Assembly (NCBI GenBank): GCA_910587995.1
Contig: CAJUNS010000004.1
Location: forward strand, 75,191-139,190
Direction: 5' to 3'
DNA length: 64,000 nt
DNA from: an uncultured Oscillospiraceae bacterium
GTDB taxonomy: Bacteria > Bacillota_A > Clostridia > Oscillospirales > Acutalibacteraceae
The notes under the pieces were generated by a model. That model saw only the letters and a program-made list of their open reading frames with translations. It searched no databases and was not told where the DNA came from. Below, one piece after another: positions 24,097 through 31,970 of the stretch (its first letter is position 1; each line of letters opens with the position of its first letter). Both the position numbers and the translations under genes were made by a program.

Positions 24097-25229
24097 TCTA
24101 CCTGGATAACAGCGCCACCACCTACCCCAAGCCTCCCGCAGTGCGCCAGGCCGTGGCTAAGGCCCTGGCCGAGTATGGGGCCAACCCAGGCCGGGGCGGC
24201 TTTGCCATGAGCGTGAACACCGGCCGGGTGGTATACGAATGCCGCCGGACCGCCGCCGCCTTTTTCGGGGCGGCAGGACCAGAGTGCGTGGTCTTTCAGC
24301 CCAGCTGCACCCAGGCGCTGAATTTGGTGCTCAAGGGCTGTCTAAAGTCCGGCGACCATGTGGTGGTCTCGGACCTGGAGCACAACGCGGTGATGCGGCC
24401 CCTGGCGGCCTTGGGAGAGAAAGGGGTCAGCTACACAGCCGCAGAAGTGGTCCCTGGGGACAATGACGCCACCTTGGCGGCTTTTCGCAAGGCTATGCGC
24501 CCCAACACCAAGCTGCTGGCCTGCACCCAGGCCTCCAATGTGTTCGGGGTCCGGGTTCCTGTGGAGCGGCTGGCGGCTCTGTGCCACCAGTACGGGGCGA
24601 AAATTTGCGTGGACGCGGCCCAGGGCGCGGGGGTTCTCCCCATCAGCCTGATGGAGAGCGGCGTGGATTTTCTCTGCTGCGCAGGCCACAAGGGGCTGTA
24701 CGGTCCCATGGGTACGGGCATGCTGATTTTTCGAGACCCTGCGGACAAGTTGGCCACCTTGGTGGAGGGAGGCACAGGCACCCTGTCCCACAGCTTCCAG
24801 CAGCCGGAGGACCCGCCGGAGCGCTATGAACCCGGCACCTTGAACGTCCCGGGTATTGTGGGGCTGCGGGCAGGCATGGAGTTTGTAAAACAGCGGGGCG
24901 TGGAAAGAATTTACCAGGAGGAGCTGGGCAAAACCAGCTATCTCTATGCCCGGCTCTCCAAGCTGAAAAAGGTCAAACTATACACGCCCCCGCCCCAAGC
25001 CCCCTGGTTTGCGCCAGTGCTGTCCTTTAACGTGGAGGGCATGTCCAGCGAGGCGGTAGGCGCAAAGCTGGCAAAGGAGGGCGTCGCCGTGCGCTGCGGC
25101 CTCCACTGCGCCCCTGCGGCCCATGAAAAAATGGGCACCAAAGAGACCGGCACCGTGCGGATTTCCCCCTCGGTGTTTACCCGGCGGGAGGAACTGGACG
25201 TGTTGGTACGGGCTGTAGCCAAGCTTTAG
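24093..25229 (+). CDS. Cysteine desulfurase-like PLP enzyme (aminotransferase class V)
   Basis: The 378-residue protein begins MIYLDNSATTYPKPPAV. The PLP lysine is in CCAGHKGLYGPMGTG (about residues 197-211), and the catalytic loop Cys is in VRCGLHCAPAAHEKMGT (about 337). These are features of the SufS/CsdA-like 'EF2568' group of cysteine desulfurase family proteins. It would release sulfur (or selenium) from cysteine as an enzyme-bound persulfide. Neither selD nor a molybdenum hydroxylase is nearby, so the partner pathway is unknown. The gene overlaps the DUF3343 gene by 4 bp and ends at a bidirectional terminator. Confidence 0.88.
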   Translation: MIYLDNSATTYPKPPAVRQAVAKALAEYGANPGRGGFAMSVNTGRVVYECRRTAAAFFGAAGPECVVFQPSCTQALNLVLKGCLKSGDHVVVSDLEHNAVMRPLAALGEKGVSYTAAEVVPGDNDATLAAFRKAMRPNTKLLACTQASNVFGVRVPVERLAALCHQYGAKICVDAAQGAGVLPISLMESGVDFLCCAGHKGLYGPMGTGMLIFRDPADKLATLVEGGTGTLSHSFQQPEDPPERYEPGTLNVPGIVGLRAGMEFVKQRGVERIYQEELGKTSYLYARLSKLKKVKLYTPPPQAPWFAPVLSFNVEGMSSEAVGAKLAKEGVAVRCGLHCAPAAHEKMGTKETGTVRISPSVFTRREELDVLVRAVAKL

Positions 25230-25266
25230 GCTGTGGACTAATTCGTAGAACACTTTTGGCCAAAAC

Positions 25267-25297
25267 GAAAGCCGCTCTTGCTATCAGAGCGGCTTTC
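25267..25297. terminator. Bidirectional terminator between convergent operons
   Basis: Perfect 12-bp arms GAAAGCCGCTCT (25267-25278) and AGAGCGGCTTTC (25286-25297). It serves the desulfurase gene (plus) and the leucine operon (minus). Confidence 0.8.
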
Positions 25298-25370
25298 ACC
25301 TTTAAAGAAAATGACTTGGATTCTTTTGTCAATAGGAACGTGTATCACCATTGCTGTGGGTTCCTGCTAC

Positions 25371-26009
25371 CTACAGGTAGGTTCCCATGATCAGCTCCAT
25401 CAAATGCACCGCCTTGCCGCCCGCTGTCTCTATCCCCAGCTTACACCGGTTACAATAGCACAACACCGGCAATCCACCGTGCTTCTCCAGCTGCTCTGCG
25501 AAAATCACCCTCTGCTCCTCCTCCGGAAACTGGTACAGCGGCACGCCTGGCCGGGCGTTCACCAAATCCGCTGCCTCCGGCCGCTCTGGCACAAAGTGGA
25601 GGTTTCCGCAGTAGTCGGCTTGCTCCCGGTTCCTGGAAATCTCCCGCACCGCGACGCCCATTTTACTCAGCAGGCTGCGCACTGCCCGATGAATCTCCGG
25701 GTGTTCCCTATCCCGCCAGCAGTCCTGCACGCTCACTGCAAGCCCGCTGTAATCGGGCAAAACAAAGCCCGCCTCCCTGTCCAGCCACACGAACAGGTTC
25801 TCCGGAACCAGCTGGGGGAAGCGTTCCTCCAAGCCCTCCCGGCAGGCCTGGCACAAGTACAGGGCCCGCTCACCCGCAGGGTATTCTTTTTTATCCGTGC
25901 GGCAGCAGCCCGCCGCGGGCATTTGCTCCCGCAGCAGCGCCCGGAGCTTTTTGGCGGCCTGAGGGCTGGCTTTGCTGAAGTTGCAGCTGGGAAAATAAAT
26001 ATCTCCCAT
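25371..26009 (-). CDS. Cysteine-rich CCG-like iron-sulfur protein
   Basis: The 212-residue protein has no signal peptide. Its cysteines form two similar sets. The first is YFPSCNF (about residue 9), GCCRTD (35-36) and LYLCQACREG (53/56). The second is SVQDCWRD, DYCGNLHF and VLCYCNRCKLGI near the C-terminus. This C-CC-CxxC spacing resembles the duplicated CCG domains of HdrB/GlpC-type proteins, which bind a [4Fe-4S] cluster, though the second set is degenerate. It starts 3 bp after the leuD stop and is probably the last gene of the leucine operon. Function is unknown; electron transfer or cluster delivery to LeuCD is only a possibility. Confidence 0.55.
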   Translation of the reverse strand: MGDIYFPSCNFSKASPQAAKKLRALLREQMPAAGCCRTDKKEYPAGERALYLCQACREGLEERFPQLVPENLFVWLDREAGFVLPDYSGLAVSVQDCWRDREHPEIHRAVRSLLSKMGVAVREISRNREQADYCGNLHFVPERPEAADLVNARPGVPLYQFPEEEQRVIFAEQLEKHGGLPVLCYCNRCKLGIETAGGKAVHLMELIMGTYL

Positions 26010-26012
26010 CCC

Positions 26013-26495
26013 TCACCCCTTGATGGACTCCAGCAGCCCGCCGCTTTGGATGATTTTCTGGATGGACTCCGGGAAGGGCTGGGCCTGGTAGGTTTTGCCG
26101 GTGGTCTCGTCGGTGATAAGGCCGCTGTCAAAGTCCACGCTCACCACATCCCCAGGCTGAATCTCTTCCGCCGCCTCTGGGCACTCCAAAATGGGGAAGC
26201 CGATGTTAATAGAGTTCCGGTAGAAAATGCGGGCAAAGGTCTTGGCAATGACGCAGGAAACCTGCGAAGCCTTTAGGGCAATGGGCGCGTGCTCCCGGGA
26301 TGAGCCGCAGCCAAAGTTCTTGCCTGCCACCACCACGTCGCCGGGCTTCACGTTTTTTACAAAATCCTTGTCAATGTCCTCCATGCAGTGGCTGGCCAGC
26401 TCCGCGTGGGAGGCGGTGTTCAGGTACCGGGCGGGGATAATCACATCCGTGTTCACGTCGTCGCCGTATTTGTGTACTGTGCCTTTTGCGTTCAT
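26013..26495 (-). CDS. leuD: 3-isopropylmalate dehydratase small subunit
   Basis: The 160-residue protein has the swivelling domain of aconitase-type small subunits: KYGDDVNTDVIIPARYLNTA at the N-terminus and NFGCGSSREHAPIALKA in the middle. With LeuC it isomerises 2-isopropylmalate to 3-isopropylmalate in leucine synthesis. SD AAGGAGC precedes the ATG. Unusually, leuC and leuD are not adjacent here: two other genes lie between them. Confidence 0.93.
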   Translation of the reverse strand: MNAKGTVHKYGDDVNTDVIIPARYLNTASHAELASHCMEDIDKDFVKNVKPGDVVVAGKNFGCGSSREHAPIALKASQVSCVIAKTFARIFYRNSINIGFPILECPEAAEEIQPGDVVSVDFDSGLITDETTGKTYQAQPFPESIQKIIQSGGLLESIKG

Positions 26496-26534
26496 AGCGA
26501 TATCGCTCCTTTTTTCATTTATCTTAGGCGGGGC

Positions 26535-27002
26535 TCATTCCCCCGCGTAATAGTCCACAGCGTCCTCCTCCTGGAAGACCTGGTTCACATTCCGGCCCCA
26601 CACGCCGATTTTGCGGGAATCCGGGTAAAGGGCCACATCCAGAGGGTTCTGGGTGTCGAAGTCTAGGTACACCAGGGGCTCCCCGCTGGTATTGGTGAGC
26701 TTGTGGGCTCCCTCTGGCTGGGCGGGGAAGAAAAGCAGCTCCCCGGCCCTCACCTGCCGCTCCCCCTCCGGGGTGCGCAGAAGCCCTTGACCGCTGAGGA
26801 TGAAAAAAACTTCCTCATTTTTCAAGTGATAGTGGTAAGGGTACGCGGCCTTGCCGGGCGGGATTTCATACACGCTGACCACGCACTGCTCCGCCTGCCC
26901 CAGCTTGATAAACTTCCGGCGGTAATATTCGTACTCACCCGGGCCGGTTTTGTGCTGAACTTCCAGCTCATCCCATTTTCCCTGGAGGATACAGCTTTCC
27001 AT
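26535..27002 (-). CDS. Cupin domain protein
   Basis: The 155-residue protein (ATG at 27002; a GTG at 27014 that overlaps the previous stop is also possible) has one cupin barrel. Cupin motif 1 is YPYHYHLKNEEVFFILSGQG, with the His/Glu metal ligands, and motif 2 is AGELLFFPAQPEGAHKL with the last His. A C-terminal DVALYPDSRKIGVWGRN is found in small sugar- or metabolite-binding cupins. The substrate is unknown. Its position between leuC and leuD suggests co-expression with leucine synthesis. Confidence 0.85.
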   Translation of the reverse strand: MESCILQGKWDELEVQHKTGPGEYEYYRRKFIKLGQAEQCVVSVYEIPPGKAAYPYHYHLKNEEVFFILSGQGLLRTPEGERQVRAGELLFFPAQPEGAHKLTNTSGEPLVYLDFDTQNPLDVALYPDSRKIGVWGRNVNQVFQEEDAVDYYAGE

Positions 27003-27010
27003 CGCTCGCC

Positions 27011-27889
27011 TCACATCCTGATCTCAATCTGATAATACTGTTCTTGAAAGCGGGTCATTTCCTCTACCTGCTCTTTGGTGAAGTCCATGCCCTCCGGGGC
27101 CAGCACCCACTTTTCCTCCACATCGTCAAACCGGTGGATTACAGCAATAAGCTGGCCGGTGAATTCCTCCAGGGGCTGGTCCACTCCCAGTACATAGGCG
27201 TCCTGCTCTTCGCCGTCTGGAGCTATAAGCCCCGGAACATACCCATAGTTGACGGGGTAAATCAAGTCCGGGTGCTTGGGGTGCACCGTGCCGATGGGCC
27301 GCTCCATCTCCACTCTAAGCACATCCCCCAGCCGGGGAGGATGCGCCGCCAAGTATTCCTCCCGCAGCAGGGAGAATACCGCGTCGTCAAAGGCCCTGCC
27401 CTCAAAATTCCGCACAGCCCGGCGGAGAGTGCCCTCCCGGGTAAAGCCCAGCTTTTCCAGCAGGGCGATGGAGGCGGCGTTTTCCGCAAAGGCCCGGGCG
27501 CTAACCGACTCGGCTCCCTGCCGCAAAAACAGGTATGCCAGCACCCGCTCCAGCGCCTCCGTCATATAGCCCTGGCGGGCGTATTCTTCCCCCAGGTAGT
27601 AGTCCAGAGAAAAGGACTTCACCCGGTAGCGCAGGCTGTCCCGCCCCATGCCGGTGTGCCCTATGACCCGGCCGCTCTTCCTCTCTACCAGGACCAGCTG
27701 GCTTTGCGGGTCCCGGGCCAGAATCTCTTCCACTTCCTCCACACTGGGCAGCGGGCCAAAGCAGTTATATTCCCGCACGAAATCCTGCCGCCAAAGCTCC
27801 CGTATGGGGAGCGCGTCTGCCCTTTGGGGCGTGCGCAAAAGAAGGCGCTGGGTTTCCAGCTCCAGGGGAGCGGCCTTCGCTTTATCCAT
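27011..27889 (-). CDS. Fusion of a GNAT acetyltransferase with an inorganic-pyrophosphatase-like domain
   Basis: The ATG at 27889 shares one base with the leuC stop (TGATG), giving 292 residues; the frame is open further upstream but would run through leuC. Residues about 10-180 are a RimJ-type GNAT domain (LETQRLLLRTPQRADAL, SLDYYLGEEYARQGYMTEAL, ENAASIALLEKLGFTREG). Residues about 188-292 resemble the compact pyrophosphatase-like domain: IGTVHPKHPDLIYPVNYGYV, then PDGEEQDAYVLGV with the metal-binding acidic cluster. The two activities in one chain are unusual. The stop overlaps the possible GTG start of the cupin gene. Confidence 0.8.
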   Translation of the reverse strand: MDKAKAAPLELETQRLLLRTPQRADALPIRELWRQDFVREYNCFGPLPSVEEVEEILARDPQSQLVLVERKSGRVIGHTGMGRDSLRYRVKSFSLDYYLGEEYARQGYMTEALERVLAYLFLRQGAESVSARAFAENAASIALLEKLGFTREGTLRRAVRNFEGRAFDDAVFSLLREEYLAAHPPRLGDVLRVEMERPIGTVHPKHPDLIYPVNYGYVPGLIAPDGEEQDAYVLGVDQPLEEFTGQLIAVIHRFDDVEEKWVLAPEGMDFTKEQVEEMTRFQEQYYQIEIRM

Positions 27890-29148
27890 CACAGCTTGGC
27901 CGGGTCGGTGAGGTAGCCGGTCAGGGCGCTGGCGGCGGCCACGGCGGGGCTGGAGAGCACCACTTCGGAATCCACATGGCCCATGCGGCCCACAAAGTTC
28001 CGGTTGGTGGTGGAAACCGCCCGCTCGCCCTCGGCCAAAATGCCCATGTAGCCTCCCAGGCAGGGCCCGCAGGTGGGGGTGCTGAACACCGCCCCGGCCT
28101 CGATGAAGGCCTCGGCCAAGCCCTCCCGGATGCACTGGAGGTATACCTCCTGCGTGGCGGGGATAACAATGCAGCGCACATTTTTGGCAACCTTTTTGCC
28201 CTTCATAATCTGGGCGGCGATGCGCATGTCGCTGATGCGGCCGTTGGTGCAGGAGCCAATGACGCTCTGGTCAATTTTCACATCGCTGACTTCCTCAATG
28301 GTGCGGGTGTTTTCCGGCAGGTGGGGCATGGAGACCGTGGGCCGCAGCGTGCTGAGGTCAATGGTCACCGTGCGCTCATATACCGCGTCCGGGTCGGGCT
28401 CATACACCTTCACCTCGCCCTGATAGCGGTCCTTGCAGTAGGCAAGGGTCTTCCCGTCAACCGGGAAGATACCGTTTTTGGCTCCAGCCTCAATGGCCAT
28501 GTTGGCAATGGTAAACCGGTCATCCATACTAAGGGCGGCCACGCCCTCCCCGGTGAATTCCAGGCTCTGGTACAGGGCCCCGTCCACGCCGATTTCCCCG
28601 ATCAGGTGCAGGACCACGTCCTTGCCGCACACAAAGCCCGTGGGCTTGCCGGTGAGCTCCACCTGAATGGCGGAGGGCACCTTGAACCACAGCTTGCCGG
28701 TGATCATGGCCGCGCACATGTCCGTGGAGCCCACGCCTGTGGAGAAGGCGCCCAAAGCCCCGTAGGTGCAGGTGTGGGAGTCCGCCCCCACAATGGCCCC
28801 GCCAGGGCCCACCAGGCCTTTTTCCGGCAGCAGGGCGTGCTCAATGCCCATTTGGCCCACATCGAAAAAGTTGGTAATGTCATACTTGTCCGCAAACTGG
28901 CGGGTCTGCTTGCACTGCTGGGCGGCCTTAATGTCCTTGTTAGGGGCGAAATGGTCCAGCACCAGGGCGATTTTGTCCTTGTGGAACACGCCGCTTGCCC
29001 CGCACTTCTCGAACTCGTTAATGGCCACTGGGGACGTGATGTCGTTGCCCAGCACCATGTCCAGGTTCGCCTCAATGAGCTGGCCGGGCTCCACATGGTC
29101 CAACCCGGCATGGGCGGCTAAAATCTTTTGGGTCATGGTCATTGACAT
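27889..29148 (-). CDS. leuC: 3-isopropylmalate dehydratase large subunit
   Basis: The 419-residue protein is of the shorter bacterial/archaeal LeuC type. The [4Fe-4S] ligands are seen in VIGSCTNGRISDM and TPTCGPCLGGYMG. VGADSHTCTYGALGAFSTGVGSTDM and the terminal GRMGHVDSEVVLSSPAVAAASALTG are further signatures. It pairs with LeuD, encoded two genes downstream. A homoaconitase-like role is possible but less likely. SD GGAGG precedes the ATG. No leucine T-box is visible in the short upstream gap. Confidence 0.93.
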   Translation of the reverse strand: MSMTMTQKILAAHAGLDHVEPGQLIEANLDMVLGNDITSPVAINEFEKCGASGVFHKDKIALVLDHFAPNKDIKAAQQCKQTRQFADKYDITNFFDVGQMGIEHALLPEKGLVGPGGAIVGADSHTCTYGALGAFSTGVGSTDMCAAMITGKLWFKVPSAIQVELTGKPTGFVCGKDVVLHLIGEIGVDGALYQSLEFTGEGVAALSMDDRFTIANMAIEAGAKNGIFPVDGKTLAYCKDRYQGEVKVYEPDPDAVYERTVTIDLSTLRPTVSMPHLPENTRTIEEVSDVKIDQSVIGSCTNGRISDMRIAAQIMKGKKVAKNVRCIVIPATQEVYLQCIREGLAEAFIEAGAVFSTPTCGPCLGGYMGILAEGERAVSTTNRNFVGRMGHVDSEVVLSSPAVAAASALTGYLTDPAKL

Positions 29149-29232
29149 AATTCCTTACCTCCTAAGTATTATAAAGCGTTTCACTTGGCGTCAGTTTTAG
29201 CGGGACTTTCTCTGTTTTATAAGAAGCATCCT

Positions 29233-29976
29233 CTATTTTCCAGCTTCCAGCCGGTCCACCAGGGACAGAGTGTCCTCATAATAGGCCATTTTCTTTTCGT
29301 CAGAGGCAAACGCCGTTCCCTCGCTGGTCCGCACCGAAAGGCGCAGCCGCCCCATCAGCTCGTCCACCACTTCCGGCGACCAGCCGTCCAGATCCTCCAG
29401 GGAGGGGTCAAAGTCCGCCAAACCCGCAAAGTCCCGCCAGGGGCGCATGGCCTCCTGATAGTCCCGGTCTCCGGGCTCCATTGGGCTGCCATCGTTATAT
29501 TGGAAAAAGCCCTCGAAGTTTTCCTCCATCATCAAAAAGGCCTCGCTGTCGTGCAGGTACGCCATACAGGCGTCCATGGCCGCGTCCCCGGCAAAGCGGG
29601 TAAAGCTGGCCTGAATCACCTGTGGGTCCTGAAGCGTCTGAGACTGGGAGAACACATAGGGGCACAGGTCCACCACCACCCGGCCATCGCCGTTGCGGTC
29701 CTCGCCATATTGGGCGATGTGCTCTTCCATCTGGGCAATTATGCGTTCCGGCAGCTGAAAAGAGGTCAAAAGCCCAATGCTGTAATCCGGCTTCACCTTG
29801 GAAACAATGGAGTAAATCACGCTTACCGCAGCGGCCAGCAGCACCGCCCCCAGAAGCACATGGCCTTTGTGATAGTCCCACCAGTTTTTACGCTTATCCT
29901 TTGCGGATTTCAGTTCAATTACGCCAGCATGGATGGTATCCTCCCCAGCGCCAACCAAATATCGTTCTCTCGCCAA
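29233..29976 (-). CDS. Membrane-anchored protein of unknown function
   Basis: I choose the TTG at 29976 because AGGAGG lies 9 nt before it; the frame is open further upstream with no SD. The 247-residue product has a basic cytoplasmic N-terminus (about 1-38, including KSAKDKRKNWWDYHKGH), one membrane segment (about 39-60) and an acidic extracytoplasmic domain of about 185 residues (DRNGDGRVVVDLCPYVF, then many Asp/Glu). No family is recognised. It is encoded upstream of leuC in the same direction, with 84 bp between. Confidence 0.65.
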   Translation of the reverse strand: MARERYLVGAGEDTIHAGVIELKSAKDKRKNWWDYHKGHVLLGAVLLAAAVSVIYSIVSKVKPDYSIGLLTSFQLPERIIAQMEEHIAQYGEDRNGDGRVVVDLCPYVFSQSQTLQDPQVIQASFTRFAGDAAMDACMAYLHDSEAFLMMEENFEGFFQYNDGSPMEPGDRDYQEAMRPWRDFAGLADFDPSLEDLDGWSPEVVDELMGRLRLSVRTSEGTAFASDEKKMAYYEDTLSLVDRLEAGK

Positions 29977-30085
29977 AGCGCGGCACCTCCTAATTATGAT
30001 ACGATTCATTATAGCCCATTTCTCCGGGTTTCGCAAGGCTTTGGCCCCTGTGGGGAGAGAAAACAAAAAAAGTTTACAAATTTTC

Positions 30086-30115
30086 AAAAAGAAGCGGACC
30101 CCAGGCCCGCCTCTT
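30086..30115 (-). terminator. Intrinsic terminator after the TrpB2-like gene
   Basis: On the minus strand AAGAGGCGGG and TCCGCTTCTT pair (10 bp, two G-T pairs) around a 7-nt loop and are followed by T residues, just after the stop at 30127. Confidence 0.75.
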
Positions 30116-30126
30116 CTCTTTTCCGC

Positions 30127-31497
30127 TTATGCAATCACCGGGAGCTTTGCCAAAGCCGCCGCGATCTCTTCCTCTGTGGGGATGTAGTTTGTCATCTCTC
30201 CCCGGTGGAACTTCTCATAGGCGAACAGGTCAAAATAGCCTGTGCCTGTCAGGCCGAAGAGGATGGTCTTTTCCTCGCCGGTCTCCTTGCACCTCATGGC
30301 CTCGTTCACTGCCGCCAAAATGGCGTGGCTGCTCTCCGGCGCAGGCAGAATGCCCTCAATGCGGGCGAAATCCTCCGCCGCCTGGAACACGTCCGTCTGC
30401 TTCACCGCTACCGCCTCCATCAGGCCATCGGCGTAAAGCTGGCTCAAAACGCTGCTCATGCCATGGAAGCGCAGGCCGCCCGCATGGTCCGCGCTGGGGA
30501 TGAACCCGCTGCCCAAGGTATACATTTTGGAGAGCGGGCACACCATGCCCGTGTCGCAGAAGTCGTACCGGTACTGGCCCCGGGTAAGGGAGGGGCAGCT
30601 GGCGGGCTCCACGGCGATGAAGCGGTAGTCCGCCTCGCCCCGGAGCTTCTCCCCCATAAAGGGGGCAATGAGTCCGCCCAGGTTGCTGCCGCCGCCGGCA
30701 CAGCCAATAATCACATCGGGCTTGACCCCATACTTGTCCAAGGCGGTTTTGGCTTCCAGCCCAATGATGGATTGGTGCAGCATCACCTGGTTGAGCACAG
30801 AGCCCAGCACATAGCGGTAGCCCGGGGTGGCAGTGGCCACTTCCACGGCCTCGCTGATGGCGCAGCCCAGAGAGCCGCCGGTGCCAGGGTACTGGGCCAG
30901 AATCTTCCGGCCCACCTGGGTAGACTCCGAGGGCGAGGGGGTTACGTCTGCCCCATAAACCTTCATGACCTCCCGGCGGAAGGGCTTCTGCTCATACGAG
31001 CACTTGACCATGTAGACCTTGCAGTCCAGGCCCAGGTAGGAGCAGGCCATGGAGAGGGCGGTGCCCCACTGGCCTGCGCCGGTCTCGGTGGTTACTCCCT
31101 TAAGGCCCTGCCGCTTGGCGTAGTAGGCCTGGGCCACGGCGGAATTCAGCTTGTGGGAGCCAGAGGTATTGTTGCCCTCAAACTTATAATAGATCTTGGC
31201 GGGAGTTTGCAGCTTCTGCTCCAGGCAGTAGGCCCGCACCAGCGGAGAGGGCCGGTACATCTTGTAAAAGTCCCGAATTTCCGTGGGAATGTCAAAATAA
31301 GGGGTGTCGTTGTCCAGCTCCTGCCGGACCAGCTCATCGCAGAACACGCCGGAAAGCTCTCCGGCGGTCATCGGCTGGTAGGTGCTGGGGTTCAGCAGGG
31401 GGGCGGGCTTGTTCTTCATGTGGGCCCGCAGGTTATACCAGGCCTTGGGCATCTCGTTTTCGCTCAAGTAGATTTTGTAGGGGATTTTTTCACTCAT
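30127..31497 (-). CDS. TrpB-like (TrpB2-type) PLP-dependent tryptophan synthase
   Basis: The ATG at 31497 is the likely start (SD AAAGGA), giving 456 residues. The PLP lysine is in NNTSGSHKLNSAVAQAYYAK and the phosphate loop is GCAGGGSNLGGL. ETGAGQWGTALSMACS is also typical. The length and N-terminal extension match TrpB2, which condenses indole with serine and is usually encoded away from trpA, as here. A T-box riboswitch precedes the gene, consistent with control by uncharged tRNA-Trp. Confidence 0.9.
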   Translation of the reverse strand: MSEKIPYKIYLSENEMPKAWYNLRAHMKNKPAPLLNPSTYQPMTAGELSGVFCDELVRQELDNDTPYFDIPTEIRDFYKMYRPSPLVRAYCLEQKLQTPAKIYYKFEGNNTSGSHKLNSAVAQAYYAKRQGLKGVTTETGAGQWGTALSMACSYLGLDCKVYMVKCSYEQKPFRREVMKVYGADVTPSPSESTQVGRKILAQYPGTGGSLGCAISEAVEVATATPGYRYVLGSVLNQVMLHQSIIGLEAKTALDKYGVKPDVIIGCAGGGSNLGGLIAPFMGEKLRGEADYRFIAVEPASCPSLTRGQYRYDFCDTGMVCPLSKMYTLGSGFIPSADHAGGLRFHGMSSVLSQLYADGLMEAVAVKQTDVFQAAEDFARIEGILPAPESSHAILAAVNEAMRCKETGEEKTILFGLTGTGYFDLFAYEKFHRGEMTNYIPTEEEIAAALAKLPVIA

Positions 31498-31540
31498 GAT
31501 TCGCACAGTCCTTTCTGGTTGATTGGGTCCGGGAGAGGGC

Positions 31541-31920
31541 AAAAAAACCCCTGTCCCGGCAGGATATCTGCTGGGACAGGGGAAAAGAAAGGAGTAATTA
31601 CATGAAAGCTTCCTATATTCTCTCCTGCGGTGCCACCCGGCTTGACGCGGCTGCGCGTCCTCTTAATGCGCACCTGGGCGGCAGAGGCCGCGCCTTTATG
31701 CGCTGGCTTTGCTAACGGAGCGCCACTCCGGCTCGCCTACTGAACCCGCCTTGGCCGCCCACGCTGGGCCGCGCCGCCTGCCGGTTGTTCGGTCCGCCCT
31801 CAAAAGCCCATTGGGCCAGAAGCTCCCCGCCACGCTCCCACCTTGCCGCGGCTCTCTGACGAATGCCAAGCATTCTCGGTTCACAGTCTGGCTTACTCAC
31901 ACTTTCTCGAAGGTTTATTA
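31541..31920 (-). promoter_or_regulatory. T-box riboswitch (probably tRNA-Trp sensing)
   Basis: On the minus strand the leader of about 380 nt contains the T-box motif GGGTGGCACCGC (plus-strand 31627-31638). A terminator stem CCCCTGTCCC/GGGACAGGGG follows (31548-31557 with 31573-31582), with seven T. An AG-rich stem I with an AGAGAGCC bulge and a GGTGGGAGC-type apical loop lies upstream (around 31820-31860). The specifier codon is not certain; a TGG lies in the expected arm near 31815, and the regulated gene is a tryptophan synthase. Confidence 0.85.
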
Positions 31921-31926
31921 AAAAAT

Positions 31927-31955
31927 ATTATAGCGCCTAGTAGCAGGTTTGTCAA
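31927..31955 (-). promoter_or_regulatory. Promoter of the T-box/TrpB2 transcript
   Basis: TTGACA (31950-31955) and TATAAT (31927-31932) on the minus strand with a 17-bp spacer: a perfect sigma-A consensus. Confidence 0.85.
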
Positions 31956-31970
31956 GCTTTTTTTACAGCC

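Noticed and set aside
27011..28135. Longer start for the GNAT-pyrophosphatase gene at 28135
   Set aside because: The extra 82 residues run through leuC in another frame and are motif-free; the ATG at 27889 overlaps the leuC stop.
29149..29232. Possible leucine T-box or leader upstream of leuC
   Set aside because: The gap is only 84 bp and holds an SD but no T-box motif or terminator.
29185..31605. Very long open frame on the plus strand (about 800 codons)
   Set aside because: It runs antisense to the TrpB2-type gene, the unknown membrane protein and the T-box region. Its translation is His/Gly/Arg-rich with no family motifs, as expected for the shadow of GC-rich genes.
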